This document shows positions 9,363-18,637 of a DNA stretch of 64,000 nucleotides, one piece after another. The stretch is from a bacterium (GTDB lineage: Bacteria > Sysuimicrobiota > Sysuimicrobiia > Sysuimicrobiales > Segetimicrobiaceae). The notes below the pieces were generated by a model, which did no database searches, was not told where the DNA came from, and saw only the letters and a list, made by a program, of their open reading frames with translations. Every line of letters begins with the position of its first letter. Position 1 is the first letter of the stretch. The stretch lies in the NCBI GenBank assembly GCA_035295165.1, contig DATGJN010000088.1:24953-88952 (forward strand). Reading direction: 5' to 3'. Both the position numbers and the translations under genes were made by a program.

Positions 9363-9867
9363 GGTCATCATCTCCTTCCGTCTTGATAGCGTGCCTCGCG
9401 CGGTCGCACCCGCGGCGTGCGCCGACGCGGCACAACAGAATACGTGCGTCGTGTCCGTGGAAAGGCGCACGCACGGGACGGTCGCGTGGGCGCACCGGTT
9501 CCGAGAAGGGAACGGGCAATCGGACGATGCGTCGCGCGCCGTCGCAACCGCGCTTCTGGCCGGCACCATGATCGTGCCTGCGCGAGGAGCGAGTTGACGG
9601 TCGCCGGGGACCGGAGGGCGGTGGCGACGGAGGGTCGCCCATCGAAGACTCATGGGTCTTCCGGTGATTCGACCTGCGCCTGCTACGACGACGCGGTGAA
9701 GTTCGCCGCCACGATACCGCCCTGCCAGTCACCATGCCGGAGCGCCCGGCGGAAGATGGTGGACGAGGGGGCGCCGCGGGCGCCCGACGCTTCGGAGGGG
9801 GGAGAAGCATCCACCGCGACCGGTGCCCCGTCCACGAACCACACTGTGCGAGCGCGCGGAGATCGCG
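9363..9867. other. Gene-free space inside the plasmid-like block
   Basis: 505 bases between ssb and the replication-relaxation gene. Overlapping ORFs exist in several frames but none has a ribosome binding site or recognisable domain. A short near-palindrome, AAGACTCATGGGTCTT, lies at about 9644-9660. An origin of transfer or attachment site could be here, but nothing proves it. Confidence 0.4.
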
Positions 9868-10299
9868 TCAGTCGATCTCGGGGGCATCCTCGTCCGCGCC
9901 GAGCGCCTCTGGGTCGGATTCGGCGGCCGACACACCCGCATCGCTCTCGCCGCGGGGCGTCGCCGTCTCGGTGTCGGCACGGGGGCTGTCCAGAAACCAC
10001 ACGCGGTCTCCGACGACCTCAGTCATCTTGCGGCGGCTGCCGTCCTGCGCCTCGTACGCCCGCGTTTGCAGTCGTCCTTCGACCGCGACGAGGCGTCCCT
10101 TGACGCAGTACTGCCCAACCTGTTCGGCCAGCTTTCGCCAGGTCACGCAATGGACGAAATCGGCCTCTCGATCCCCGCCAGCAGGCCGAAAGTCCCGGTC
10201 CACGGCGAGTGTGAACTGCGCCATCGGGTGGCCGTTGGCAATGTATCGGAGTTCCGGATCCCTGGTCAACCGGCCGATCAGGTGGATTCGGTTCAACAC
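9868..10299 (-). CDS. ssb: Single-stranded DNA-binding protein
   Basis: 143 residues: OB-fold SSB with the classic opening LNRIHLIGRLTRDPELRY, then FTLAVDR and the FVHCVTWRKLAEQVGQY-type strand, KGRLVAVEGRLQTRAY, and an acidic disordered tail (ends ADEDAPEID). The tail resembles the partner-binding tip of SSB but lacks the usual terminal DDDIPF. It starts at GTG 10299, five to six bases after GGAGGTGA. It is separate from any rpsF-rpsR operon, as expected for an accessory or mobile-element SSB. It probably coats single strands during transfer or replication of the block containing the VirD4-like gene. Confidence 0.9.
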   Translation of the reverse strand: MLNRIHLIGRLTRDPELRYIANGHPMAQFTLAVDRDFRPAGGDREADFVHCVTWRKLAEQVGQYCVKGRLVAVEGRLQTRAYEAQDGSRRKMTEVVGDRVWFLDSPRADTETATPRGESDAGVSAAESDPEALGADEDAPEID

Positions 10300-10607
10300 A
10301 CTGTCACCTCCGGAGAAGCCATCTGTATCCGGGTTCCACGCCGCTCGCCGCTGTTGCTGCGCCCAGCTCCCTTCCTGTGCCGATGAGACACCCGCGGGGG
10401 CCGCCTCCCTCGTACCTGCCGCCGCCATCGCTCTGCGGCAGGCACCCGGGGCATCTCGTGGATGCACGGTACCAAATCCATGTTTAGATGTCAATACATT
10501 CAGATGTTCGAATATCTCACGGAGCGGCGGCGCGCGGGGATGACATCTGGCCCCACCATCGTACTATCGCAGTGGAAGGGCGCTTGCGACGGAGGTGTCA
10601 CGGGCTT
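10300..10607. promoter_or_regulatory. Divergent ssb/nadC control region with AT-rich patch and direct repeat
   Basis: 308 bases between divergent genes. An AT-rich island at 10470-10520 contains AGATGT twice (10486-10491 and 10502-10507), 16 bases apart on the same strand, a spacing that could place a regulator on one helix face. Reading left, TTGACA overlaps the first copy (10489-10494), but a good -10 does not follow. Which regulator might act is unknown. Confidence 0.35.
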
Positions 10608-11510
10608 ATGCCACGCGACGTCATAGGGGAGTCCGCTCGGCGCGCGACCCGGGACGATCGGGATGGGCTGCCGCCAAAGAGCATCGCCGCCATCGCACGC
10701 GCGCTCGAGGAAGACATCGGCAGCGGCGATGTGACGACCAACAGCATCGTACCGCCCGACGCGCTCATGCGAGGTCAGATCATCGCCAAGCAGCGCGGGG
10801 TCGTGGCCGGGCTGGATGTCGCCCGCGCGGCGTTCCAACTCTTCGATAGCACCATCAGTTTCGCCGCGCAGGTCGCAGAAGGCACACGGGTGACCGATCG
10901 CGACGTCTTGGCGATCCTGTCGGGGCCGGCACGTTCGCTGCTGACGGTGGAGCGTGTCGCGCTCAATTTTCTCGGCCGCATGTCCGGGGTCGCGACGCTG
11001 ACACGTCACCTTGTCGACGCGGTCTCGGGGACGCGGGCGGTCATTCTCGACACGCGCAAGACGGCTCCGGGGCTGCGCGTGTTTGACAAACTGGCGGTGC
11101 ACCGGGGTGGAGGGCAAAACCACCGCATGGGCCTGTATGATGGTATCCTTATCAAGGACAACCACATCGACCAGGCTGGGTCGGTTGCGGAAGCCGTGCG
11201 CCGCGCACGTACCGCCGGTGGCGCGCTGGAGATCGAGGTGGAAGCGCGCACCCTGGACGACGTGCGGACGGCGCTCGCGCTCGGCGTGACGCGCGTGCTG
11301 CTGGACAACATGTCGGTCGACACCATGCGCCAAGCCGTGGCACTCACGGATGGACGGGCGTCGCTCGAGGCCTCCGGGAACGTGACCCTCGAGAACGTCC
11401 GCGCGATCGCCGAGACAGGCGTGGATTACATCTCGACGGGCGCCTTGACGCACTCGGCCCGAGTGTTCGATGTGAGCTTCTTGTGGCAGCACCGTCTGCC
11501 CCCGGCCTGA
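10608..11510 (+). CDS. nadC: Nicotinate-nucleotide pyrophosphorylase (carboxylating)
   Basis: 300 residues. It converts quinolinate plus PRPP to nicotinate mononucleotide in de novo NAD synthesis. The family landmarks are present: EEDIGSGDVTT near the N-terminus, ERVALNFLGRMSGVAT, DTRKTAPGLR, KLAVHRGGGQNHRMGLYDG, IKDNHID, and the barrel-closing LEASGNVTLENV and TGVDYISTGALTHS. Start ATG 10608 was chosen because the upstream extension to 10488 is not family-like. nadA follows after 40 bases, so the two are one operon. No nadB is in the window; aspartate oxidase or dehydrogenase must lie elsewhere. Confidence 0.95.
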   Translation: MPRDVIGESARRATRDDRDGLPPKSIAAIARALEEDIGSGDVTTNSIVPPDALMRGQIIAKQRGVVAGLDVARAAFQLFDSTISFAAQVAEGTRVTDRDVLAILSGPARSLLTVERVALNFLGRMSGVATLTRHLVDAVSGTRAVILDTRKTAPGLRVFDKLAVHRGGGQNHRMGLYDGILIKDNHIDQAGSVAEAVRRARTAGGALEIEVEARTLDDVRTALALGVTRVLLDNMSVDTMRQAVALTDGRASLEASGNVTLENVRAIAETGVDYISTGALTHSARVFDVSFLWQHRLPPA

Positions 11511-11550
11511 GCGTCCGTCCGACCGGGCACTGACCTCTGGAGGCGGCACC

Positions 11551-12609
11551 ATGGTAACCGCAATTTCGCGCGAGACGTCGGCCGACGCCATGTACGCGCT
11601 GATGAAGAGCAGGCTCGAGCACATCGTGCCGGATGCCGAACTGGCGCACAAGGCCCGGCTCGCCTCCGAGATCAACCGGCTCAAAGAGGCCCGGAACGCG
11701 GTCATCCTCGGACACAACTACATGGAGCCGGCGCTGTTCCACTCGATTCCCGACTACACCGGCGACTCGCTGGAGCTGAGCCGGCAGGCGGCTCAGACCA
11801 CGGCGGACATCATCGTCTTCTGCGGCGTGCAGTTCATGGCCGAGACGGCCAAGATCCTGAATCCGTCGAAGACCGTGTTGCTGCCCGCGGAACGTGCGGG
11901 ATGCTCGCTGGCCGCCAGCATCACCGCCGGCGACGTCCGTGCGCTGAAGCAACGCTTCCCCGGCGTACCGGTCGTGACGTACGTCAACACGTACGCCGAT
12001 GTCAAGGCCGAATCGGACATCTGCTGCACGTCGGGCAACGCCGCCGCGGTGGTGAACTCCCTGCACACCGACACGGTAATCTTCATCCCGGACGAATACC
12101 TGGCGAGGAACGTCGCGCGGGAGACGGGAAAGCACGTCATCTTCCCGACCATCATGCCGGCGGCGGGTCCCGGGCCGAGCGTGGACGCCCAGCTCGTCGG
12201 CTGGCACGGCCGCTGCGAGGTGCACGACCAGTTCAGCGTGGACGACGTCCGCGCCATCCGGCAACAGTTCCCCGACGTGGTCGTCCTCGCGCATCCGGAG
12301 TGCAGCCCGGAGGTCGTGGCCGCGGCCGACTTCTCAGGCAGCACGACGGCGATGGTGAAGTACGTCGAGCGGACGTCCGCGCCCCAGTACCTCCTGCTGA
12401 CCGAGTGCGCCATGGGCGACAACGTGGCGGCGGCCAACCCCGGCAAGGAAATGCTGCGGCTGTGCAGCGTGCGATGCCCGCATATGAACCAAATCACGAT
12501 GGAGGACACCCTTCGGGCGCTGCAGCACACGCAATACGTGATCGACGTCCCGGAGGAGATCCGGCTCCGAGCGGCGCGGTCGGTTGAGCGCATGCTCGCG
12601 ATCGGCTGA
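11551..12609 (+). CDS. nadA: Quinolinate synthase
   Basis: 352 residues. NadA condenses iminoaspartate with dihydroxyacetone phosphate to quinolinate, using a [4Fe-4S] cluster. VILGHNYMEPALFHSIPDYTGDS is the first substrate loop. The probable cluster cysteines lie in RAGCSLA, in TECAMGDN and in the LCSVRCPHMNQIT segment near the C-terminus. GGAGG precedes the ATG by seven bases. It lies just after nadC in the same direction, so it makes the substrate for its neighbour. The length and order of motifs match the long NadA type. Confidence 0.95.
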   Translation: MVTAISRETSADAMYALMKSRLEHIVPDAELAHKARLASEINRLKEARNAVILGHNYMEPALFHSIPDYTGDSLELSRQAAQTTADIIVFCGVQFMAETAKILNPSKTVLLPAERAGCSLAASITAGDVRALKQRFPGVPVVTYVNTYADVKAESDICCTSGNAAAVVNSLHTDTVIFIPDEYLARNVARETGKHVIFPTIMPAAGPGPSVDAQLVGWHGRCEVHDQFSVDDVRAIRQQFPDVVVLAHPECSPEVVAAADFSGSTTAMVKYVERTSAPQYLLLTECAMGDNVAAANPGKEMLRLCSVRCPHMNQITMEDTLRALQHTQYVIDVPEEIRLRAARSVERMLAIG

Positions 12610-12657
12610 CCCCGCCCGCGTCCCGACCGGCCGCTTCGTCTGACGACACCGTCGCGG

Positions 12658-13002
12658 TCAGGTCGGGGTCTCGGGCTTCACGGACGGCAGCTTAGCCGCG
12701 CGCCACGCGGGATAGTGCAAGATCGCGCCCTCGCAGACGTTTGCGACGAACCGGTTGTCGTATTTGATCTGAACGATGCGCTTGCCCTCGCGCGCCAGGG
12801 CGGCCCAGCGCGACGACGTTTCGGGATTCTGCTCGATGGCGCTGAACAGCCGCTGCCCCACGACGACGTCCACCGCCCGCAACTGCTTCGACCGGATCCA
12901 CCGAACCGGAAAGCGCCGGCGGCCGAGCACGACCTCGGTCTCGCCGTCGACGAGCATCTGCTGCCAGATCGACACGAGCGCGTCGTCGATCGTCACAGCC
13001 AT
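12658..13002 (-). CDS. Conserved-looking hypothetical protein, 112-114 residues
   Basis: Not recognised. The protein is rich in mixed alpha/beta sequence without membrane segments; the middle reads RRRFPVRWIRSKQLRAVD and the end YDNRFVANVCEGAILHYP. The ATG at 13002 is only two bases from GGAG, too close for good initiation. The GTG two codons later (12996) has ideal spacing and may be the true start. It is convergent with nadA, 48 bases apart. Coding potential is supported by the ribosome binding site and a steady third-position GC bias. Confidence 0.5.
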   Translation of the reverse strand: MAVTIDDALVSIWQQMLVDGETEVVLGRRRFPVRWIRSKQLRAVDVVVGQRLFSAIEQNPETSSRWAALAREGKRIVQIKYDNRFVANVCEGAILHYPAWRAAKLPSVKPETPT

Positions 13003-13304
13003 CTCTCCGCGGGGCCTGGCCTAGCCCCTCGCCAATCCAAGGCGGTCGCTGGATCGTCGTCCCGCACGGCGTTCCCTCGGCAGGCGGGCGCGACCCGCCA
13101 CTCGCCAGCGGACCGGAGCGTCGCTGTGGTCTGGCGACGGGCTTCCCCGGGCTCGACCGCGCGACGTCCCTTGCCTGTCATGCCGAACCCTTCAAGGTGT
13201 TCGGCAGCGAGATCCTGCCGAACACGAGCTCCGGATCCGACTGGCGATCGACATCGGTGGGCATATATACGGACACAGACGCGACCCGAGAGGGAGACCG
13301 TGTG

Positions 13305-13781
13305 ATGAAGTGGGCATCTGGTCTGAGCGGCGCTTGCGCGGTCATCGCGATGATGGCGGTCTCGACGAGCGCGCAACCCGGCCCCGCCTCGTGCCCCCTG
13401 TGGCCGTCAACCGGGAGTTTTGCGCTCATCGTCTTTGTCAACAACTCCGAGCCGCGCGGCGAGGCACAGTTCTCTCACGCGTGGGGATACCCATCGATCT
13501 TCAACACCGCCAAACCCGTATGCACGCTGGCGCCCAGCACGTACTGCGTGGCCCTGGTCGACGCGACGGTACCCCACGTGCTGTTCTTCACCGTGACGCG
13601 CGCGTGGCAGCCCGTCAAGGGAGACACGGGGCGCGAAGTCTGGCTCCAGCCCGGGCACCTGTACAAGGCGGTCCCGTGGGGCGACATGCTCAGCGATCGC
13701 GGGCGCTATCAGGGACCGCAACAACTGAGCAGCTTCGGGTACCCGCCGGGCGCCGACCTCTGCCAAGCGCCGACCTTCTAG
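13305..13781 (+). CDS. Secreted hypothetical protein
   Basis: 158 residues with a clear signal peptide (MKWASGLSGACAVIAMMAV, cleavage near TSAQP). The mature part has four cysteines that could pair, a SFALIVFVNNSEPRG strand, and alternating hydrophobic segments that suggest a small beta domain. No family recognised. Start at ATG 13305, with GGGAG about nine bases before; the frame is open further up but without signal-peptide character. TATATA at about 13263 could belong to its promoter. It is convergent with the aminotransferase gene. Confidence 0.6.
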   Translation: MKWASGLSGACAVIAMMAVSTSAQPGPASCPLWPSTGSFALIVFVNNSEPRGEAQFSHAWGYPSIFNTAKPVCTLAPSTYCVALVDATVPHVLFFTVTRAWQPVKGDTGREVWLQPGHLYKAVPWGDMLSDRGRYQGPQQLSSFGYPPGADLCQAPTF

Positions 13782-13795
13782 TCGCCCGCCCCGAT

Positions 13796-14989
13796 CTAAG
13801 TGCCCGCGCACGGCTGCGACGGCCGCACCTCGGCGGACACCGCGGAGACGAGCGCGTCGACGTCCGCCTCCGTGTTGTACCCTTGAATGGACACGCGCAA
13901 CACCGCCCGATCCTTCCATGCCGTGACCGGCACCTCGATCTGATGCTCCGTCCACAGCCGCCGCCGCAGCTCCGGCGCGTCGGCGGCGGGGATCGGGATC
14001 GGCACGCTCGCCATCTGCGCGTACCACACCGGCGAATCCGCTGACAGCAGCGGGAGGCCGCTCACCGCGGCGAGGGCGGTGCGCGCACGCCTCGCCAGCG
14101 CGTGGCAGGCCCGCTGCACCGCCGGCCAATTGTGCTCCTGGAGGAAATCGATCGCGGCGGGCACGGAGAGAAACGCCGCCACGTCACGCGTTCCCTGCCA
14201 TTGCTGCTGGTCCACGAACCCGGACGGCCAGCCCCAGCTCACGACAAGCGGCATGAGCAGCGGCTGCATCTCGCGGCGCGCGTACAGAAACGCGGAGCCT
14301 TTCGGCGCGCACATCCACTTGTGGCAGTTGCCGGCGTAGAAGTCTACCCCGAGCTTGTGCAGATCGACCGGGATCTGCCCGGGCGCGTGCGCCCCGTCGA
14401 CCACCGTGAGAATCCCGGCCTCCCGAGCGCGTCGGACCAGCGGCCCAACGGGGAGCGTCAACGCGGTCGGGGACGTGATGTGGCTGAGGAACAACACCCG
14501 CGTCCGCTCCGTGACGCGCGACCACACCGCATCAACGACCTGCTCCGGAGATTCCAACGGCAACGGCAGTTCCGCCCGCACGTACGCGGCGCCCTGCTGT
14601 CCGCAGACGAACGTCCAGGTCTTGTCGAGCGCGCCGTACTCATGATCCGTCCCGAGCACCTCGTCCCCGGGCCGCAGCACCACGGAACGCGCGACGACGT
14701 TGAGCCCCGTGGTTGCGTTTGGCACGTACACGAGGTCGTCGGCGGCGGGTGCGCCGACGAATTCGGCCAGCCGTGCTCTGGCGCCCTGCATCAGGTCCCG
14801 GAACCGGTAGAAGAGAAAATCCACCGGCTGCCGTTCGAGCTCCAGCTGCCAGCGTTGATAGACCTCGAACACCGATCGCGGGCAGGCGCCGTACGATCCG
14901 TGGTTCAGGAAGACCACGTCTGGCCGCAGGAGAAACAACTCACGAAGACCGCGGAGCGGCGCGGCGCTCGCGTCGTCTGAGCGTAGCAT
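13796..14989 (-). CDS. Class V aminotransferase, isopenicillin-N epimerase-like
   Basis: 397 residues. A PLP enzyme of the NifS/class V fold: FLNHGSYGACPRSV at the start, NATTGLNVVARS, the Asp of VVDGAHAPGQIPVD that contacts the PLP ring, and NCHKWMCAPKGSAFLY with the Schiff-base lysine. Relatives are annotated as isopenicillin N epimerase or cysteine lyase-like, but no beta-lactam genes are here, so the substrate is open. Start ATG 14989, with AGGGG eight bases upstream; the frame running to 15259 is unlikely since it is Arg-rich. It is divergent from the M20 peptidase. Confidence 0.8.
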   Translation of the reverse strand: MLRSDDASAAPLRGLRELFLLRPDVVFLNHGSYGACPRSVFEVYQRWQLELERQPVDFLFYRFRDLMQGARARLAEFVGAPAADDLVYVPNATTGLNVVARSVVLRPGDEVLGTDHEYGALDKTWTFVCGQQGAAYVRAELPLPLESPEQVVDAVWSRVTERTRVLFLSHITSPTALTLPVGPLVRRAREAGILTVVDGAHAPGQIPVDLHKLGVDFYAGNCHKWMCAPKGSAFLYARREMQPLLMPLVVSWGWPSGFVDQQQWQGTRDVAAFLSVPAAIDFLQEHNWPAVQRACHALARRARTALAAVSGLPLLSADSPVWYAQMASVPIPIPAADAPELRRRLWTEHQIEVPVTAWKDRAVLRVSIQGYNTEADVDALVSAVSAEVRPSQPCAGT

Positions 14990-15219
14990 CACGGAGCCCC
15001 TTTCGACATCGGTGGATGCACGCCGGCGTGTGTTCCACCAACCGGCCGCCCTGCCCTGCCGCACGCGGGGTGCCCCTTCGTCGCCTCCGCGACCCCAAGA
15101 GGGGCGAACGCGCCGCTGGGGAATGTCCCCGTACGGCGTGCGGCCGGACGGGCCGGCCGCACGCCTCCGGAGACGCGACAATCCTCGGCTCCGAGATTCA
15201 ACGACAAGGGTGAGGTGCG

Positions 15220-16620
15220 ATGAACGTTGCCGCCGCGGACGCATACCTGACGAAAGCACACGACCGGCATCTCGAGGAGCTGATGGCGTTCCTCCGCATT
15301 CCGAGCGTGAGCGCGCTTCCGGCGCACAGGGACGCCGTGGCCAAAGCCGCGGACTGGCTCGCGGAGCGTCTCAGGGCGGTGGGCACGCCCGACGTGCGTA
15401 TCCTGCCGACCGCCGGGAACCCGGTCGTGTACGGCCACTGGCACGTACGGGACGGAGCGCCGACGATCTTGATCTACGGCCACTACGACGTGCAGCCCGT
15501 GGATCCGCTCGCCTTGTGGGAATCCCCGCCGTTCGAACCAACCGTGCGGGACGGCTGCCTGTTCGCCCGCGGGGCGACGGACGACAAGGGAAGCCTGTAC
15601 ACCCCGATCGCCGCGCTCGACGCGGTGCGCGAGGTGGCCGGGGCGCCGGCGCTCAACCTGAAGTTCATGTTCGAGGGCGAGGAGGAAATCGGCAGCCCCA
15701 ACCTCGGACCGTGCATCGCTGAGCACAGCACCCTGCTGGACGCGGATCTGTCGATCAGCGCCGACGGCTCGATGCTGGACGTGGACACGCCCTCGCTGAC
15801 GATCGGCAACCGGGGGCTCACGGCGGTCCAGATCGATGCGCGGGGTGCGCGCACGGACCTGCACTCCGGCGTGTACGGCGGAGCGGTCCCGAACCCGATC
15901 CACGCCCTGACGACGCTCCTCGCCGGGATGCACGACGCGCAGGGCCGGGTCACCGTTCAGGGATTCTACGACGAGGTACGCCCGCTCACCGCGTCAGATC
16001 GGCAGGAGATCGCCCGCGTGCCCTTCGACGAAGCGTCCTACCGGTCGCAACTCGCGGTCACGGCGCTCACCGGCGAGCCGGAGTACACGCCGGTGGAACG
16101 CGTGACGGTCCGGCCGACCCTCGAGATCAACGGTATCTGGGGCGGCTTCCAGGGCGACGGCATCAAGACGGTACTCCCCGCGGAGGCGCACGCCAAGATC
16201 ACCTGCCGCCTGGTGCCGGATCAGGATCCGGACTGGGTCGCCGACGCGATCGAGCGGCACGTCCACCGCCACGCGCCGGCCGGGGTCAAGTTCACCGTGT
16301 CGCGCTTCCCTGGCAAGGCGCACGCCTACATGATGCCATCCGACCACCCCGGGCTGGCCGCGGCCGCCAACGCGCTCAAGGACGTGTACGGAAAGGATCC
16401 CGTCCGCGTCCGGATCGGCGGCACGCTCCCGGTCTCGGATCTGCTGCGGAGCGGCCTCGGGATGTGGCTCGTGTTTTTCGCGTTCGGCGAGCCCGACAAC
16501 CGGATGCACGCGCCGAACGAGTTCCTGCGCCTCCAGAGTTTCGACCGCGGCGCGCGCGCCTACGTGCGCTTGTTCGAGGAGCTCGGCGCGCTCGCGCCGA
16601 CCGCGTTGCGGGCCGGCTGA
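15220..16620 (+). CDS. M20-family dipeptidase
   Basis: 466 residues, the length of cytosolic nonspecific dipeptidase/carnosinase-like M20 enzymes. Zinc-site motifs: YGHYDVQPVDP (His88, Asp90), RGATDDKG (Asp121) and the catalytic-base/ligand pair in MFEGEEEIGSP (Glu154-Glu155). A dimerisation domain with DLHSGVYGG follows, then the last histidine in DNRMHAPNEF. It cleaves di- or tripeptides, probably in the cytoplasm, as no signal peptide is seen. Its 3' end overlaps the convergent S9 peptidase gene by 61 bases. Together with that enzyme it suggests peptide use as a nutrient. Confidence 0.9.
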   Translation: MNVAAADAYLTKAHDRHLEELMAFLRIPSVSALPAHRDAVAKAADWLAERLRAVGTPDVRILPTAGNPVVYGHWHVRDGAPTILIYGHYDVQPVDPLALWESPPFEPTVRDGCLFARGATDDKGSLYTPIAALDAVREVAGAPALNLKFMFEGEEEIGSPNLGPCIAEHSTLLDADLSISADGSMLDVDTPSLTIGNRGLTAVQIDARGARTDLHSGVYGGAVPNPIHALTTLLAGMHDAQGRVTVQGFYDEVRPLTASDRQEIARVPFDEASYRSQLAVTALTGEPEYTPVERVTVRPTLEINGIWGGFQGDGIKTVLPAEAHAKITCRLVPDQDPDWVADAIERHVHRHAPAGVKFTVSRFPGKAHAYMMPSDHPGLAAAANALKDVYGKDPVRVRIGGTLPVSDLLRSGLGMWLVFFAFGEPDNRMHAPNEFLRLQSFDRGARAYVRLFEELGALAPTALRAG

Positions 16621-18617
16621 GCGGGGCGGAGGTAGCGGTCGAGCCACGCCAGAATGTGTCGCAACTGTGCGACGCGGTGCCGCGGCTGCCCCGACGCCGA
16701 CATGCCGTGGCTTTCACCCGGGAAGCGCACAAACAGCGCCGGCGTCCCAAGCTTCATCAGCGCGGTGAAGAGCTGCTCCGACTGCGCGATCGGACAGCGC
16801 AAGTCGTTCTCGCCGTGGAGGATCAACATCGGCGTCTTCATCTGACGCACGTACGTAATGGGTGACCGCTCCCGGTAGAACTCGGCCGCGTCCCATGGAT
16901 CGCCGGGAAACTCCCAACGCCCGTTGTGGTACGCGATGTCGGACGTCCCCCATTGCGCGTACCGATCGCAGGTGGTCCGCATCGTCACCGCGGCCCGGAA
17001 GCGCTGCGTGTGTCCCACGATCCAGTTGGTCATGTACCCGCCGTAGCTGCCGCCGGCGACGCCGAGCCGATCCGGATCGATCCAGGCGTGCGCGCCGACC
17101 GTGTGGTCCACGACGCGCATGAGATCCTCGTAGTCCTTGCCGCCCCAGTCGTGATGGGTCGCCGCGCAGAACGCTTCGCCGTACCCCTGGCTGCCGCGCG
17201 GATTCGCGTAGACGACGCCATAGCCCGCGGCGCACAGGAGCTGGAACTGATGCATGAACGCGTACCCGTACGCGCTGTGCGGCCCGCCGTGAATCTCGAG
17301 CACCGTGGGGATCCGGTCTCCCGCGACGGTCCCGGCCGGCTTCATGACCCAGCCCTCGACCGGCCACCCGTCCGCTCCGGTGCATTCGAACCGCTCCGGT
17401 ACCGCAAGCGCCAGCGCGTCCAGCACGGCGCCGTTCCACCGCGTGAGACGGCGAAGCGCCCGCGGCGCGGGATCCCCCAGCTCGGCGACGGCGACCTCGC
17501 CGGGCGTGCGCGGATCGCCCTCCACGCAGGCGAGGCGGCGCCCCGCCCGATCCAGCGAGCAGCCGACCACATCGTGGTCACCCGTCGTCTCGAGCCGGAC
17601 GGCGCCGTCGGCGACCGCCACGGACGCAATCTGGGTGCTGCCGCCGTCCGCGGTCATGAAGTAGATGCGGCCGCCGTCCGGAGACCACGTCAGCCCGCCC
17701 GTGCTGGCGTTCGCCCGCACGTCGGACCCGATGTGATGCTCCACGCTCCGGTCGTGCCCGCGGGAGAGACACCGGGACTCGCCCCCAGTCGCCGGGACGA
17801 CCCACACCCGGAGATGGCTCGCGCCCCAGTAGACGTTGTCGTGGCCCACGTACGCGACGTGCGTGCCGTCCGGGGACCAGCAGGGCAACAGGGCGGGCCC
17901 GGCGCACCGCGTCAGCGGGCGCGGCGGCGCGGCCCCGCCAACGGGAACCACCCAGATGTCGCCCGCGCCTGCCAGGTCCGCGTCCGGGGACGCGTCCCCC
18001 GCGTAGGCGAGGAGCGCGCCGTCAGGGGACCAGGCCGGGTTGATGTGGTCGTAGTCGCCTTGGGTCACCTGCCGGAGGCCACCGCCGTCCGCGTCCACGA
18101 CGAATACCTGCTTCCAGCGACCGTCCCAGATACCCTCGCCGTCCTGCTTGTAGTGCAGTCGCGAGATCACGCGGACGTCGCTGGCCTCGTCCGACGGGGC
18201 CGCCTCCGGCTTGCCGACGAAGGCGATCGACCGCCCGTCGGGGGCCCACGCGAACTCGGACGGGGACAGCGCCCCGGACGTGAGCGGTCGCGCTTCCCCA
18301 CCGCCGGCGGCGATGACCCACAGTTGCTTCGGACCGCCCCGGTCCGAGAGGAACGCGACGCATCCCCCGTCGGGGGACCAGCGCGGCCCGGCGTCCCTCG
18401 CCGCCGCGGTCGTCAGCTGCCACGGTGCGTCGCCGCTCACGGGAGCCACCCACAGATGACTTTGGTAGCCGTTCGCCGCGACGTCGACCACCGTCACCGC
18501 GCAGACGACGCGGGAACCGTCCGGCGCGATCTGTGGATCGTTCGCGATCCGCAACGCGAGCCCGTCTTCGACCGTGATCGAGCGGGTCGCGGAGGCTGCG
18601 GCGTGGGACCGCTCCAT
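16560..18617 (-). CDS. S9-family prolyl oligopeptidase/acylaminoacyl peptidase
   Basis: 685 residues. The N-terminal two-thirds has repeated WSPDG motifs of a TolB-like beta-propeller; the C-terminal third is the alpha/beta hydrolase. The catalytic triad is probably Ser524 in GGSYGGY, Asp605 in ENDLRCP and His637 in GESHGM. No signal peptide, so it probably trims peptides in the cytoplasm. Start ATG 18617 was chosen for GAGGAG five bases upstream; ATG 18650 lies inside the neighbouring gene. The gene ends inside the convergent M20 gene. The next gene upstream on the same strand is the glucarate-dehydratase-like enzyme, 20 bases away. Confidence 0.9.
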   Translation of the reverse strand: MERSHAAASATRSITVEDGLALRIANDPQIAPDGSRVVCAVTVVDVAANGYQSHLWVAPVSGDAPWQLTTAAARDAGPRWSPDGGCVAFLSDRGGPKQLWVIAAGGGEARPLTSGALSPSEFAWAPDGRSIAFVGKPEAAPSDEASDVRVISRLHYKQDGEGIWDGRWKQVFVVDADGGGLRQVTQGDYDHINPAWSPDGALLAYAGDASPDADLAGAGDIWVVPVGGAAPPRPLTRCAGPALLPCWSPDGTHVAYVGHDNVYWGASHLRVWVVPATGGESRCLSRGHDRSVEHHIGSDVRANASTGGLTWSPDGGRIYFMTADGGSTQIASVAVADGAVRLETTGDHDVVGCSLDRAGRRLACVEGDPRTPGEVAVAELGDPAPRALRRLTRWNGAVLDALALAVPERFECTGADGWPVEGWVMKPAGTVAGDRIPTVLEIHGGPHSAYGYAFMHQFQLLCAAGYGVVYANPRGSQGYGEAFCAATHHDWGGKDYEDLMRVVDHTVGAHAWIDPDRLGVAGGSYGGYMTNWIVGHTQRFRAAVTMRTTCDRYAQWGTSDIAYHNGRWEFPGDPWDAAEFYRERSPITYVRQMKTPMLILHGENDLRCPIAQSEQLFTALMKLGTPALFVRFPGESHGMSASGQPRHRVAQLRHILAWLDRYLRPAQPARNAVGASAPSSSNKRT

Positions 18618-18637
18618 GCGTTCTCCTCGCGCGGCCA

